64,000 nucleotides of DNA. Origin: Luteolibacter yonseiensis. Its GTDB lineage: Bacteria; Verrucomicrobiota; Verrucomicrobiia; Verrucomicrobiales; Akkermansiaceae. Position 1 is the stretch's first letter. Every line of letters starts with the position of its first letter. Positions 50,937 to 59,842 of the stretch are shown piece by piece. The stretch spans positions 1,054,001-1,118,000 of the forward strand of contig NZ_JAENIK010000012.1 of the NCBI RefSeq assembly GCF_016595465.1. Reading direction: 5' to 3'. The notes under the pieces are model-generated. The model made no database searches. It was not told where the DNA came from and saw only the letters and a list, made by a program, of their open reading frames with translations. A program made the position numbers and the translations under genes.

Positions 50937-51371
50937 ATGAAAGATCCGGAAACCTATCAAGAAATCGAGGACCTGCTGCGCATGGAAAAACCGCGGGTGA
51001 CCGCCCCACCAGACTTGGAAGAAAGGATACTTTCCTCAATCGACGCCGTTGAACGGACCCGGAAAGCGCGGTTTTGGGCATGGTTGGTTTTGCCTGCCGC
51101 AGCAGCGGTGGGAGTCATCATGCTGCGGCCTCTCCAACAGTCGCAGCATTCCCCCGTCACACGGATCGAGCCAGTCCCGGTCGTAGAACCTCCTGTCGAA
51201 GCTCCCCATGTCGAAGCCGCCGTCAATGAGGTGGTCGCGGAAGAACGCAGGTTCACCGCCCTTTTTGAAAACCCGCTCGAACGGGAGGCCCGTGCCCTGA
51301 GGCGTGATGCGAGACGGGCGGGACACTTCCTCATCAACGCCCTGCCGTCGTTGAGTGTGGAGGCCGAGTGA
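50937..51371 (+). CDS. Single-pass membrane protein, putative anti-sigma factor
   Basis: 144 residues with one membrane segment (residues about 46-66, A-W-L-V-L-P-A-A-A-A-V-G-V-I-M-L). A short N-terminal cytoplasmic part (E-I-E-D-L-L-R-M-E ... D-L-E-E-R-I-L-S-S-I) precedes it. A proline/glutamate-rich periplasmic part and a basic helix follow. No zinc-binding H-x3-C-x2-C anti-sigma motif is present. The position right after an ECF sigma gene and the one-helix topology support an anti-sigma role, which remains inference. A bare membrane protein of the same operon is the alternative. Confidence 0.6.
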   Translation: MKDPETYQEIEDLLRMEKPRVTAPPDLEERILSSIDAVERTRKARFWAWLVLPAAAAVGVIMLRPLQQSQHSPVTRIEPVPVVEPPVEAPHVEAAVNEVVAEERRFTALFENPLEREARALRRDARRAGHFLINALPSLSVEAE

Positions 51372-51694
51372 GGTGGCCTGTGGTCATCCGGCGGGCGCAC
51401 AACTTCCCGTGGCCATTCGGAAGAGCATGCTGAAGCGCGAACTCCGGACAACCGTCCGGCCTCAGGCGCTATCGGCCGGGCCGTTGCCGGGCGCGAAGCC
51501 TTCCTTCTCTCTGAAGAATGCCTGCTCTGGTGGCTTCAAAGGATCGCCGGAGAAAACCGGAGCACCAGACCAGTGAAAATGCCCAGTGTCCGGCGATTTT
51601 GCCACTTATTCCCGCCGGGATGAACTGGTTTCAATGCGAGTCGCGTACCAGACGCGAGCTGAAATCATCATCAACCCCCACCACTCCTGATACC
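51372..51694. other. Intergenic stretch with hairpins, no gene
   Basis: These 323 bases separate the sigma operon from the PEP-CTERM gene. They contain a CCGGAC/GTCCGG hairpin at 51444-51459. A longer inverted repeat has 9-base arms at 51543-51551 and 51589-51597 (ATCGCCGGA / TCCGGCGAT), followed by TTTT, which may terminate the operon. The promoter of the next gene should lie in 51600-51680. The frame of the next gene is open upstream to 51518 but without a signal peptide. Confidence 0.45.
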
Positions 51695-52384
51695 ATGACT
51701 CCTTTGAAAAAACTCATCACGGGCTCCACCCTCGGCCTTCTCATTCCGTTGTTTGCTCCATCGGCGGGCGCGGCGACGGTTCTTTTGGAAACCTTCGAGG
51801 GCGGCACAAATGTCTTCAACCTCCCCACCTATAACTACACCGCAAACTACACCCTTGCGAACGGACTGGCATCCCCGGGCTTCAAGTATGCCCATGGTGG
51901 CAATCCGGCGGGCGGGAACGCTGTGACATTCCAAACGACATTCAACGGCCCCACCTACAATCTCGCCACCTTGGGATATGACGGCATCGCCATCGATTCC
52001 GGAGCACTCACCCTCAGCCTGGCGGCGCAGTTCAGCACCTACGAGAGCCAGAACGACTTCGCGGTGGTGACCGTCCAGTATCTGGACTCGCTGAACGCGG
52101 CGATCGGTACGCCGCTTGCCATCGGTGGACCGGCATTCGTCGCGGCATTGTCGGGCGGCACGGGTTCCAGAGGCTGGGGAGAAGCATCGCTGTCGGGGAT
52201 CATTCCCACAGGCGCGCGTTCGTTCTCCATAAGCATCACCGAGGGAAAAACCCCGCAGGGGGCCTATATCGACGGTTATGTGGACAATGTGAGCGTCTCA
52301 GTGGTGCCCGAGCCAAGCGCATGTCTGCTCGGTCTCGCCGGCACGGTGGGCCTGCTGGTCCGCAGGCAGCGCAGATCCGCCTGA
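51695..52384 (+). CDS. PEP-CTERM surface protein
   Basis: 229 residues. A signal peptide (M-T-P-L-K-K-L-I-T-G-S-T-L-G-L-L-I-P-L ... S-A-G-A-A) precedes a beta-rich body. The C-terminus is a canonical PEP-CTERM tail: V-V-P-E-P-S-A, hydrophobic C-L-L-G-L-A-G-T-V-G-L-L-V, then R-R-Q-R-R-S-A. Exosortases recognise such tails, but the tail of the protein encoded beside the exosortase at 37.3 kb is different, so another exosortase elsewhere may process this one. The start at 51695 gives the signal peptide. No function is known beyond secretion. Confidence 0.88.
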   Translation: MTPLKKLITGSTLGLLIPLFAPSAGAATVLLETFEGGTNVFNLPTYNYTANYTLANGLASPGFKYAHGGNPAGGNAVTFQTTFNGPTYNLATLGYDGIAIDSGALTLSLAAQFSTYESQNDFAVVTVQYLDSLNAAIGTPLAIGGPAFVAALSGGTGSRGWGEASLSGIIPTGARSFSISITEGKTPQGAYIDGYVDNVSVSVVPEPSACLLGLAGTVGLLVRRQRRSA

Positions 52385-52519
52385 ACGGTGGGGGCGTCGT
52401 CGTTCTGTCCGGCGGATCAGCCTTGGGACAGGATATCCCCGGCAAGCGGCGTTCAGGCTGACGCGCTCCTCACAGCCACCGCTTGACTATCCATCTCCCG
52501 CGCCAAACGCTCATCCCGC

Positions 52520-54421
52520 TTGTTTTCCGATCGCCCATCTCCACCCAAAGTCGGGATACGTTTTCCTACATGGACTTCGTATGGCTCCCGGCTGATGGAA
52601 GGCGTGACCGACTACCTGCGGGCGCGGGAGCCATGGACGCTCGTCACTGAAAACGACTCGTTCGGTGAAATGGAGGCGATCCGCATCGACCGGCACTGGA
52701 ACGGAGACGGTGTCATTCTCTTCCGCGCCACGCAGGAGGAGCTCTCCGCGTTCCGCCAGCGCGGCGTGGCAGTGGTCATCACCAGCACGGAGGGACCGTC
52801 GGATGGGTTTCCCCGGGTGATTCCGGACAACCACCACGTCGGGCGGATCGCGGCGGAACATCTCGTCGCCTGCGGACTGGAAAACCACGCGTTTCTCGCA
52901 CGCGGGGAGACGATTTACCGCGAACAGGAATACGCTCCGGGCCTCCGGCGTTACGCGCGGGAGCGGCTCGGCGGATTCCGGGAACGCCTCGCCGAATTCG
53001 CCCGCCAGCCGTCGGTCCACTACCTTCAAGGGCGCCCGCTTTGGAAAAAGGACACATGGCGCGAGGTCGAGGCGGAAACAGCCGAATTCCTCCGCCGCCT
53101 GCCCAAGCCCTGCGGCTTGTTCGCCGTTGACGATGCGCTTGCCAGCGTGGCCATCCGCGCGGCGGCAGGGCTGGGCATCCGGGTGCCGGAGGATCTGGCC
53201 GTCATTGGTTTCGGCGATGACCCGGCCTACTGCTTCTCCTCCTCACCCGCGCTCAGCACGATCGTCTATCCGGCTTTCCCGATCGGCAGACATGTCGCGG
53301 AACTTTTGGAACAACAGATGTCCGGGAGCGGTCTCCAGACGGACAATCTCCGCACCACCGTCGCACCCGGCGCCGTCATCGTCCGCCGCTCCAGCGATAC
53401 CCTTGGCACCGTCGATCCGAGCATCCAAGGCATCATCCGCCGGATACGGTTGGAAGCGCCCCGTGATCCGATCCGCGTTTCCGAACTCGTCGCGGGCAGT
53501 CCTCTTTCCCTCACCACCATCAAGGCCCGTTTCTCAGCCGCTCTCGGGCACGGTCCGAAACAGGAAATCCAAAGGGTCCGTCTCGCCCACCTCCGCACCC
53601 TCCTTCTCGAACCACGGTTTTCCTTTGCCCAAATCGCGGAACACATGGGCTTCGTCTCTTGTCATGAAATGGGACGCTTCTTCACCCGCTCGACCGGTGA
53701 GAGCCCCTCCTCATTCCGCGAACGTGAAGTGAGGAACGAATCACCGTCTCCAACCCGTCCCAGGTGGGCCGTGGTTTTTGATCTCGATGGTACGCTCATC
53801 GACTCGGAACCTCTCTACTTCGAAGCCTACCGGACGGCTTTCGCGGCCCAGGGAATGGAACTGACGGAGGAAACCTACGCCCGGGATTTCATCGGTGCGT
53901 CGAACACAGCCATCGAACAGCAGCTCATCTCGACAGCAGGTGCCGGCTTCGATGCCGCAAGGTTCCGGACCGACTGGCGCGACAGCCTCGGACAGATCCT
54001 CCGATCCACTCCCCTGCCTCCCCTCCCCGGCGTGGTCGCCTGCCTGGAAGCGCTCTGCGAGCGGTCCGTTCCCCTCGGCATCGCGAGTTCCAGCGACGTG
54101 GCGGACATCGACACTTGTCTGCATGCCGCCGGACTGGCGGGCTATTTCTCCGCCCGGTCAGGAGGCGACGAGGTGCCGCAGGGCAAGCCAGCGCCGGATG
54201 TTTTCCTACTCACGAGCCGGCGCCTCGGAGCCGATCCCTCCATCTGCCTCGCGATCGAAGACAGCGAAAGAGGCGCCGCCGCCGCCACCGCGGCAGGAAT
54301 GAAGGTGGTCCGGGTCGGGAACAACCCGGGAAACGAAGTTCCCGGATCCCGATCGATCATCCGGATTTCCTCATTGGAGGACATCGACTGGCATGCGTTC
54401 ATGCCGTTTCCGGTCTCTTAG
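52520..54421 (+). CDS. XylR-type AraC transcription factor fused to a HAD phosphatase/phosphoglucomutase domain
   Basis: 633 residues. Residues about 8-280 form a periplasmic-binding-protein-like sugar sensor as in XylR (V-G-I-R-F-P-T-W-T-S-Y-G, V-I-G-F-G-D-D-P-A-Y-C). Residues about 305-405 carry an AraC helix-turn-helix pair (F-S-F-A-Q-I-A-E-H-M-G-F, H-E-M-G-R-F-F-T-R). After a short linker, residues about 415-625 are a HAD subfamily-IA hydrolase resembling beta-phosphoglucomutase: F-D421-L-D423-G-T-L-I-D-S-E, S-S-S-D, G-K-P-A-P-D, and E-D-S-E-R-G. All catalytic residues look intact. The regulator may bind a sugar whose phosphorylated form the HAD domain handles. The start appears to be TTG at 52520, since no ATG precedes the sensor domain after the upstream stop; ATG at 52595 would truncate it. 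Confidence 0.87.
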   Translation: MFSDRPSPPKVGIRFPTWTSYGSRLMEGVTDYLRAREPWTLVTENDSFGEMEAIRIDRHWNGDGVILFRATQEELSAFRQRGVAVVITSTEGPSDGFPRVIPDNHHVGRIAAEHLVACGLENHAFLARGETIYREQEYAPGLRRYARERLGGFRERLAEFARQPSVHYLQGRPLWKKDTWREVEAETAEFLRRLPKPCGLFAVDDALASVAIRAAAGLGIRVPEDLAVIGFGDDPAYCFSSSPALSTIVYPAFPIGRHVAELLEQQMSGSGLQTDNLRTTVAPGAVIVRRSSDTLGTVDPSIQGIIRRIRLEAPRDPIRVSELVAGSPLSLTTIKARFSAALGHGPKQEIQRVRLAHLRTLLLEPRFSFAQIAEHMGFVSCHEMGRFFTRSTGESPSSFREREVRNESPSPTRPRWAVVFDLDGTLIDSEPLYFEAYRTAFAAQGMELTEETYARDFIGASNTAIEQQLISTAGAGFDAARFRTDWRDSLGQILRSTPLPPLPGVVACLEALCERSVPLGIASSSDVADIDTCLHAAGLAGYFSARSGGDEVPQGKPAPDVFLLTSRRLGADPSICLAIEDSERGAAAATAAGMKVVRVGNNPGNEVPGSRSIIRISSLEDIDWHAFMPFPVS

Positions 54422-54498
54422 GTTCCGGCGAAATTGCCCAAGATCCGTCGCTTCTGCCCGTTGCCGTCGTTTTTCCTCCCACCCAGTGTGAAGGAAAG

Positions 54499-56454
54499 AT
54501 GATCCTCAAAACTCTCTCCAACATACGACATCTCCTGGTTTCCATGGCTTTGGCAGGAAGCGCCTGTGCGGCCCCGGCCGTCAGCCTCAGCAAAACAAGC
54601 TATGAACCCGGTGAAAACATCACGGTGAACTTTTCCGGCGGCCCCGGAAATACCAAGGACTGGATCGGCATCTATTCCCCGGGGATCACTCCGAGCGGCA
54701 ATCCGGTTTCCCTGCTGTGGTTTTACACCAATGGTACGAAAACCGCGAGCGGGAGCTTCCCCTCGGGTTCGGTGACCTTCAATAATCCGACCTTGGGGGC
54801 CGGCACCTACGGCGTCTACTTTCTCGCCAATGACGCCTACGGAATCCTCGCGGGCCCGGTCACCCTGACGATCGCCAACAGCACCCCCTCCACCTGGCGG
54901 ACTTCCTCCATCCGCCTCCGTCATGCGGTTGCCGGCACCGCTTATTCGGCGAAGATCTCGGCATTCGCCACCCCCGCCACCGTCCGCAGCTTCACCAAGG
55001 TGGAAGGACCGTCGTGGTTGAACGTTTCCGCGGCGGGTGTCATTTCTGGAACGCCAGGCATCACGGACGCCGGGATCCAAACGGCACGCATCCGCCTCGC
55101 TGGTGCTGCGGGAGTTCCGACCGCCGACATTCCGCTGACGTTTGAAGTCTTCCCGGCAGGTCAGGAGCATATCTCCCGGCTCAAGGTAATGAGCTACAAC
55201 GTCTGGAAAGAATGGTCACAGGTGAAAGACGGGTTTCAAAAAGGGGTGAATTCCATCCTCCAGGCGGATGCGGACATCGTGGGTCTTCAGGAATCCTCCG
55301 CCACCCAGGCGCAGGCGCTTGCCGATGAACTCGGCTGGTATCGCGCGACAAGCGGCACCGGCAGCACGCAGGTGGTCAGCCGTTATCCGATTGTGGAGAA
55401 CTTCAATGCCGGGATCGGCGTGGGAGCGCGCATCCGCGTGGCCACAAGTCCGGAACGTGACATGGTGATGCTGAACTGCCATCTGGATTATCTCTATTAC
55501 GGACCTTACGCCGCCCGTGTCGCAGGAGCAACGCCGCAGAGTGTTCTGGCGGAGGAAGCACGCTCGGCCCGGGATACCCAAATGGCCGCCGTACTCCAGG
55601 CAATGACCTCCCGCCTCGCTGCGGCGGACCAACTGCCTGTCGTGTTGACCGGTGACTTCAACGTGCCGTCACACCTCGACTGGACCGCCGCCACGGCATC
55701 CAGCCACGGCGGAGTCGGCCCGGTCGCATGGCCGGTCAGCACGCGCATCCACGCCGCAGGTCTCCTTGATTCGTTCCGCATCGCCCATCCGGACCCCGCT
55801 TCCGATCCGGCCAATTCGTGGTCCAGCATCCACAAGGGCACCGAAGCGCAGGACCGCATCGACTTCATCTATTACAAGGGCAAGGCATTGCGGGTGCTGG
55901 ACTCCGAGATGTTCGCCACCGCGGTGGAAACCAAAGTGGGAGCCTGGGGCACGGATGTCACCCCCGTCCTCAACAACACCTGGCCATCCGATCACTTCTC
56001 GATGGTCACGACCTATGCCCTCGCCTCGGCGGATACCGATGGAAACGGCGTCAGCGACGCATGGGAACAACGCTGGTTCCAGTCCCTCGGCAGCATCCCC
56101 CAAGGCGATGCGAACAACGACGGCCTGAGCAACCGCACATCGATGCTGCTCGGTCTGCCGCCTGTCGGGGCATCCGGCCATGCCGTGGAATTCTCCCCGA
56201 GCGCGACGTCCGCCGTGCCCGACCTATCCTTCCATGTTTCCGACCTCGCGCTGGGCAACGGGCTGCGTTTGCAACGTTCGGAAAATCTCACGCAGTGGAC
56301 CACGGTCTGGTCATTTGATGAAGATCCATTGTTGAAGAGTCCCACGCTGTCGGTCATCGAGCGTCTGTTCCCGGCACGGTGGAAACTGCATCTGCGGAAC
56401 CTCCCGGCACCGACAAACGGTGTGAGCAGCTTTTACCGACTTTCTCATTTTTAA
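54499..56454 (+). CDS. Secreted endonuclease/exonuclease/phosphatase-family protein
   Basis: 651 residues with a signal peptide (M-I-L-K-T-L-S-N-I-R-H ... S-A-C-A-A) and a good Shine-Dalgarno (AAGGAAAG). Residues about 25-125 are a C2/Ig-like domain (L-S-K-T-S-Y-E-P-G-E-N-I-T-V, K-D-W-I-G-I-Y). Residues about 135-215 are a putative-Ig module (V-S-A-A-G-V-I-S-G-T-P). Residues about 225-510 are the EEP domain: M-S-Y-N-V-W, V-G-L-Q-E, L-T-G-D-F-N-V-P-S-H, and N-T-W-P-S-D-H-F with the catalytic histidine. Calcium-binding-type D-T-D-G-N-G-V-S and D-A-N-N-D-G-L-S motifs follow. It hydrolyses phosphodiesters (nucleic acid, lipid or phosphosugar) outside the cytoplasm; which cannot be told. It lies 77 bases after the XylR-HAD gene. 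Confidence 0.85.
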   Translation: MILKTLSNIRHLLVSMALAGSACAAPAVSLSKTSYEPGENITVNFSGGPGNTKDWIGIYSPGITPSGNPVSLLWFYTNGTKTASGSFPSGSVTFNNPTLGAGTYGVYFLANDAYGILAGPVTLTIANSTPSTWRTSSIRLRHAVAGTAYSAKISAFATPATVRSFTKVEGPSWLNVSAAGVISGTPGITDAGIQTARIRLAGAAGVPTADIPLTFEVFPAGQEHISRLKVMSYNVWKEWSQVKDGFQKGVNSILQADADIVGLQESSATQAQALADELGWYRATSGTGSTQVVSRYPIVENFNAGIGVGARIRVATSPERDMVMLNCHLDYLYYGPYAARVAGATPQSVLAEEARSARDTQMAAVLQAMTSRLAAADQLPVVLTGDFNVPSHLDWTAATASSHGGVGPVAWPVSTRIHAAGLLDSFRIAHPDPASDPANSWSSIHKGTEAQDRIDFIYYKGKALRVLDSEMFATAVETKVGAWGTDVTPVLNNTWPSDHFSMVTTYALASADTDGNGVSDAWEQRWFQSLGSIPQGDANNDGLSNRTSMLLGLPPVGASGHAVEFSPSATSAVPDLSFHVSDLALGNGLRLQRSENLTQWTTVWSFDEDPLLKSPTLSVIERLFPARWKLHLRNLPAPTNGVSSFYRLSHF

Positions 56455-56505
56455 GCAGGATCGAAGCCCTGGCAAGGAGATGTGTGGCAGATGTGCATGA
56501 TGCCC

Positions 56506-57360
56506 TCACCAAAACAAGAAGCCCACCACCGGCACCACCAGGGTCATGTCCACCGCAGCACGGGCGGGGATGCGACCGATGCGGGGTTGTAGCCAATCGA
56601 GCAGGCCCATGAGAAACGCGCTTGATGCCGCGCAAAGAGCTGCGGATCTGATGGAAGGGTCCCCACTGACGGCGACCACGATCCCGGCGATCACGATGAA
56701 CCATGGCAGCACGTGAATCAGGACCGCACCGCGTCCGAGCTGGAGCGCGAGGGAGGTTTGACCATGACTGGCGTCCACCTCCATTTCCCAGACGGAGATG
56801 AGGGCGCAATTGGTGAAGCAGAGCAGGCAGAAAAGCAGTGCGGGCAGGCACAGGATCATGAAATGGCCGGACGCATGGACGGCGGGCGCGAGGACGCAGC
56901 CGAGGGCGAAGATCACGCCGATGCAGATTTCCTTGGGCAGGCGCAGGGGGTGATGACGGTGGAGAAGCTGGTGGGAAAACAGATAGAGCAGGGTCGGGAC
57001 AAGCAGGAGCAGGCCCGCCTTGAATTCCCGGCTTTCGAGCCGGGTCAGGGCGATGAACGCGGTGGCGGCCATGGCAGCGACACCGACCCAGAAGACCGGC
57101 CAACGATGACGGATATAGAACAAATGGCGCGGCGTCTGAACGATCTCCGCTGAAAGCCGCAGCCCCTCGATCCAGCGGTCCGCCGCGTAAACAATCCAGA
57201 CGGCGAGACTAAGCAGGACCGGATCATGCCATGGCAGGCTCACACCCGCGACCCGTGCGAACAGCGCCTGCCACACCAGGGCGACGAGCGGAGCGTCGAA
57301 CGAGAGCACGGTCAGCCATTGCCACCAGAGCGGCCGACCGGGCTTGAAGGTGTGGGGCAT
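56506..57360 (-). CDS. Integral membrane protein, possibly UbiA-like
   Basis: 284 residues with about nine hydrophobic segments. Two acidic motifs in loops, V-Y-A-A-D-R-W-I-E-G near residues 57-66 and N-C-A-L-I-S-V-W-E-M-E-V-D near 185-197, stand where UbiA-type prenyltransferases carry their D-x3-D motifs, but they are not exact. A UbiA-like fold is therefore possible; otherwise no family can be given. It is the last gene of a leftward four-gene operon (DsrE, PNPOx-like, NTF2-like, this), 14 bases after the preceding stop, and is convergent with the nuclease gene. Confidence 0.6.
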   Translation of the reverse strand: MPHTFKPGRPLWWQWLTVLSFDAPLVALVWQALFARVAGVSLPWHDPVLLSLAVWIVYAADRWIEGLRLSAEIVQTPRHLFYIRHRWPVFWVGVAAMAATAFIALTRLESREFKAGLLLLVPTLLYLFSHQLLHRHHPLRLPKEICIGVIFALGCVLAPAVHASGHFMILCLPALLFCLLCFTNCALISVWEMEVDASHGQTSLALQLGRGAVLIHVLPWFIVIAGIVVAVSGDPSIRSAALCAASSAFLMGLLDWLQPRIGRIPARAAVDMTLVVPVVGFLFW

Positions 57361-57374
57361 GCGGGAAAGTTATT

Positions 57375-57800
57375 TCATTGGCGCTCCCAACGGAATTTAC
57401 GTTCTGCTTCGGTGATCGCCTGATCGTTGATGCTCGCGTAGCGGCGGGCCATGTAGCCGTTCTCGTCGAACTCCCAGTTTTCATTGCCATGGCTGCGCCA
57501 CCATTGGCCGCCGGCATCGTGCCATTCGTATTCGAAGCGCACGGCGATGCGGTTTCCGGTGAAGGCCCAGAGGGTTTTCTTCAACCTGTAGTCCAATTCA
57601 CGCTGCCACTTTTTCGTCAGGAAAACAACCACCTCGTCGCGCCCGTTGATGAACTCCGAGCGGTTGCGCCATTCGGTGTCCCCAGTGTAGGCGAGCGAGA
57701 CGCGTTCCGGATCGCGGCTGTTCCAAGCATCCTCGGCGGCCTGGACTTTCTTGAGGGCGGACTCTTCGGTGAAGGGTGGCAGCGGCGGGCGTGGATTCAT
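57375..57800 (-). CDS. NTF2-like (DUF1348/SnoaL-type) protein
   Basis: 141 residues, a single compact NTF2-like alpha+beta domain. Typical phrases of the DUF1348 group are [23 protein letters not shown] and [15 protein letters not shown], then the N-E-N-W-E-F edge strand. No catalytic residue can be assigned. Family members are small cytoplasmic proteins of unknown role, often with oxidoreductases. It overlaps the PNPOx-like gene by four bases. Confidence 0.85.
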   Translation of the reverse strand: MNPRPPLPPFTEESALKKVQAAEDAWNSRDPERVSLAYTGDTEWRNRSEFINGRDEVVVFLTKKWQRELDYRLKKTLWAFTGNRIAVRFEYEWHDAGGQWWRSHGNENWEFDENGYMARRYASINDQAITEAERKFRWERQ

Positions 57801-58393
57801 GGGGCTTGGCGGAGTTGGGATTCGAGTTCGGCGATGCGGGCCTTGAGCGGGGCGACGGCTTCCGCCACCTGGGCGGCGGTGTAGCGCGGCGTGATGTATT
57901 TCGGACAGTTCCAGTCGAAGGAAACAACCCGTATCTTGAAAATCCGTTCGGTGATTTTCACCATCTCGGGGGCGGCGACCTGTGTGACCAGTTCAGGGTG
58001 ATCGCGGGCGTCCAGCACCTTGGCATGACCCAGCAGCTTGAGCCGCACGCGGTGAGGGTAGTCCATGAAGAAGAGACAGACGCGGTCGTTTTCGGCGAGA
58101 TTGCCGGTGGTGAGCATCTGGCGGTTGCCCTTGTAGTCGGCGAAGGCGATTTCCGTGGGCGAGATGACTTTCGCAAAACCCACCGGACCGCCGCGATGCT
58201 GGACGTAGGGCCAGCCGGTCCCGCTCACGCTGGAGAGGTAGAAGCTGTCGGACGCGCCGATGAATTCGGTCTCATCCGGTCCGAGCGGATCGTCGTGCGT
58301 CGCCGGGGGGAGTGTCTGGGACCGCCCATAATAATGCTGCTGGGCGGCCAGCACTTCGGGGGTGAAGGCGACGTCGAGAAATTTATGGGCCAT
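57797..58393 (-). CDS. Pyridoxamine 5'-phosphate oxidase-family flavin-binding protein
   Basis: 198 residues. The split-barrel flavin-binding fold of the PNPOx-like family is seen in the stretch [22 protein letters not shown], followed by A-D-Y-K-G-N-R-Q and [14 protein letters not shown], which mark the FMN-site strands. A helical C-terminal tail with a short coiled coil ([10 protein letters not shown]) ends the protein. Members bind FMN or F420 and reduce small molecules; this one probably serves a redox or detoxification role with its DsrE neighbour. It lies 18 bases after the DsrE gene. Confidence 0.87.
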   Translation of the reverse strand: MAHKFLDVAFTPEVLAAQQHYYGRSQTLPPATHDDPLGPDETEFIGASDSFYLSSVSGTGWPYVQHRGGPVGFAKVISPTEIAFADYKGNRQMLTTGNLAENDRVCLFFMDYPHRVRLKLLGHAKVLDARDHPELVTQVAAPEMVKITERIFKIRVVSFDWNCPKYITPRYTAAQVAEAVAPLKARIAELESQLRQAP

Positions 58394-58411
58394 GGTCGTG
58401 GGGATGGTGGG

Positions 58412-58783
58412 TTAGAAAACGAGCACTTGCCAGCCTTTGGTGAGGTAGTGGCGCAGGCTGAGGACACCGGACGTGCCGGCGATCGGGTTGTCATCCCTGG
58501 AATCGATCCCACAGGCGGAGATGCCGTCCTTTGCCCCGAAGACCTCCGCACAGGCACGGGACGCGCCGGCGACGACGTCCCTCACTTCGTTGTAGAGTCC
58601 GTTCGCGGGATTGGTGATTTTCGCGAGCTCCGCAGGCCAGCGCGTGCCGGTGCCGATGAACGCGACCTCCACCTCGTCGCCCGCGCGCTTGCTTTCCGAG
58701 GCGAGCGCGAGGGCGTTGAAGGCACGGGCGAAGGCTTCTTCTCCGGCTTTTGGATCGCTGATAATGATGATGGCTGTTTTCAT
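58412..58783 (-). CDS. DsrE-family small protein
   Basis: 123 residues, a DsrE/DsrF-like alpha/beta fold: M-K-T-A-I-I-I-I-S-D-P-K-A-G at the start, A-F-N-A-L-A-L-A-S-E-S-K-R-A-G-D-E-V-E-V-A-F-I-G in the first helix-strand unit, and A-C-A-E-V-F-G-A-K near the sulfur-carrier cysteine position, with I-S-A-C-G-I-D as another cysteine. DsrE proteins carry sulfur or bind small redox ligands in the cytoplasm. It is first in a four-gene leftward operon divergent from a LysR gene, so that regulator probably controls it. Confidence 0.83.
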   Translation of the reverse strand: MKTAIIIISDPKAGEEAFARAFNALALASESKRAGDEVEVAFIGTGTRWPAELAKITNPANGLYNEVRDVVAGASRACAEVFGAKDGISACGIDSRDDNPIAGTSGVLSLRHYLTKGWQVLVF

Positions 58784-58877
58784 GAGGGTGGTTTGTTTTG
58801 CCGGGGAATCGTTCCCGACCGACACGCGCATGGTGACGGCGTCCGGAGCTTTTGAATAATGCCGGTTCGCTGTTGCC

Positions 58878-58898
58878 GTTATGCCGGATGGGCATAAC
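58878..58898. promoter_or_regulatory. LysR-type operator
   Basis: Perfect 8-base arms GTTATGCC and GGCATAAC around a 5-base spacer include the T-N11-A pattern of LysR-type operators. The box sits 8 bases before the LysR start codon and 94 bases from the divergent DsrE start. A related half-site AATGCCGG lies at about 58857-58864. Confidence 0.65.
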
Positions 58899-58906
58899 AT
58901 CGCGGA

Positions 58907-59818
58907 ATGATCGACCGAGTCCGCGCCCTGCTCACCGTCATCGAAGAAGGCAGCGTCAACCGCGCCGCGGTGAGGCTCCGCATCACCCAGCCCGCCTTGA
59001 GCAGGCAGATGAAACTGCTGGAGTCGGAGGTGGGAGGAAAACTGCTGGAACGCGAGACGAGCGGTGTGAAGCCTACCGGCCTCGGACACACGCTGGTCAA
59101 GGTCATGCGGCCGGTGATCGATTCCTATGAGGCCGCGCTCGCCGAGGTGCGCCGCCAGGCACGCGGTTCCGGCTCCGAACTGCGCGTCGGTTTCCTGATC
59201 TCCGCCGCGCAGTCCATTCTCACGCCCGCGATGGAGCGGCTGCGCAAGGATCACCCCGAAATCAGGCTCAAGCTCCACGACATGTCGCCGAAGGAACAGA
59301 TTGATGCGTTGAAATCGGGGGGACTCGATCTCGCGTTGATCGGCCAGGAAGGAGCCGTCGCGGCGCGGGATTTCCACAGCCTGAAGCTCTGTTCACTCGG
59401 TGTCTGCGTGGCACTCTCCAACGGCGATCCTCTTGCTTGCCGGAAGAAGATTTCCATCCGGGAACTGGCGGGCCGCGACTTCATCGGTGTGGATGAGGAT
59501 CAGATGCCGGGAAGAAACCGCTGGATCACGTCGCTGTGCCGGACCGCCGGATTCAAGCCGCGGTTCATCGCAACCACGGATGGCATCACCCATGTGCTTT
59601 CAATGGTAGCCTCAGAATCCGCCGTCACCCTGCTGCCGGATTATTTCAAAACGACCAGCCATCCCGGCATCACCTTCGTGCCGGTGTCCGATGCCCGGGC
59701 GCGCTGGGATTTCATCGTGCTGTGGCAACGTGGAAAAACCACCGCCTGCACCACGGCGCTGGTGGAGGCGCTGAAGGAAGCGGCGTTGAAAATCTCAGGC
59801 TCCCCTCTCCCGCCGTGA
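58907..59818 (+). CDS. LysR-family transcriptional regulator
   Basis: 303 residues, usual LysR length. The N-terminal winged helix-turn-helix reads G-S-V-N-R-A-A-V-R-L-R-I-T-Q-P-A-L-S-R-Q-M-K-L-L-E in short segments, followed by a linker helix and a substrate-binding domain (E-L-R-V-G-F-L, P-A-M-E-R-L-R, G-G-L-D-L-A-L-I-G). It is divergently placed from the DsrE/PNPOx operon with a shared 123-base promoter region containing a clear palindromic operator, the classic arrangement for regulation of the divergent operon and autoregulation. The inducer is unknown. Confidence 0.95.
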   Translation: MIDRVRALLTVIEEGSVNRAAVRLRITQPALSRQMKLLESEVGGKLLERETSGVKPTGLGHTLVKVMRPVIDSYEAALAEVRRQARGSGSELRVGFLISAAQSILTPAMERLRKDHPEIRLKLHDMSPKEQIDALKSGGLDLALIGQEGAVAARDFHSLKLCSLGVCVALSNGDPLACRKKISIRELAGRDFIGVDEDQMPGRNRWITSLCRTAGFKPRFIATTDGITHVLSMVASESAVTLLPDYFKTTSHPGITFVPVSDARARWDFIVLWQRGKTTACTTALVEALKEAALKISGSPLPP

Positions 59819-59842
59819 CTCCACCACGGGATCCGCGGCGGA

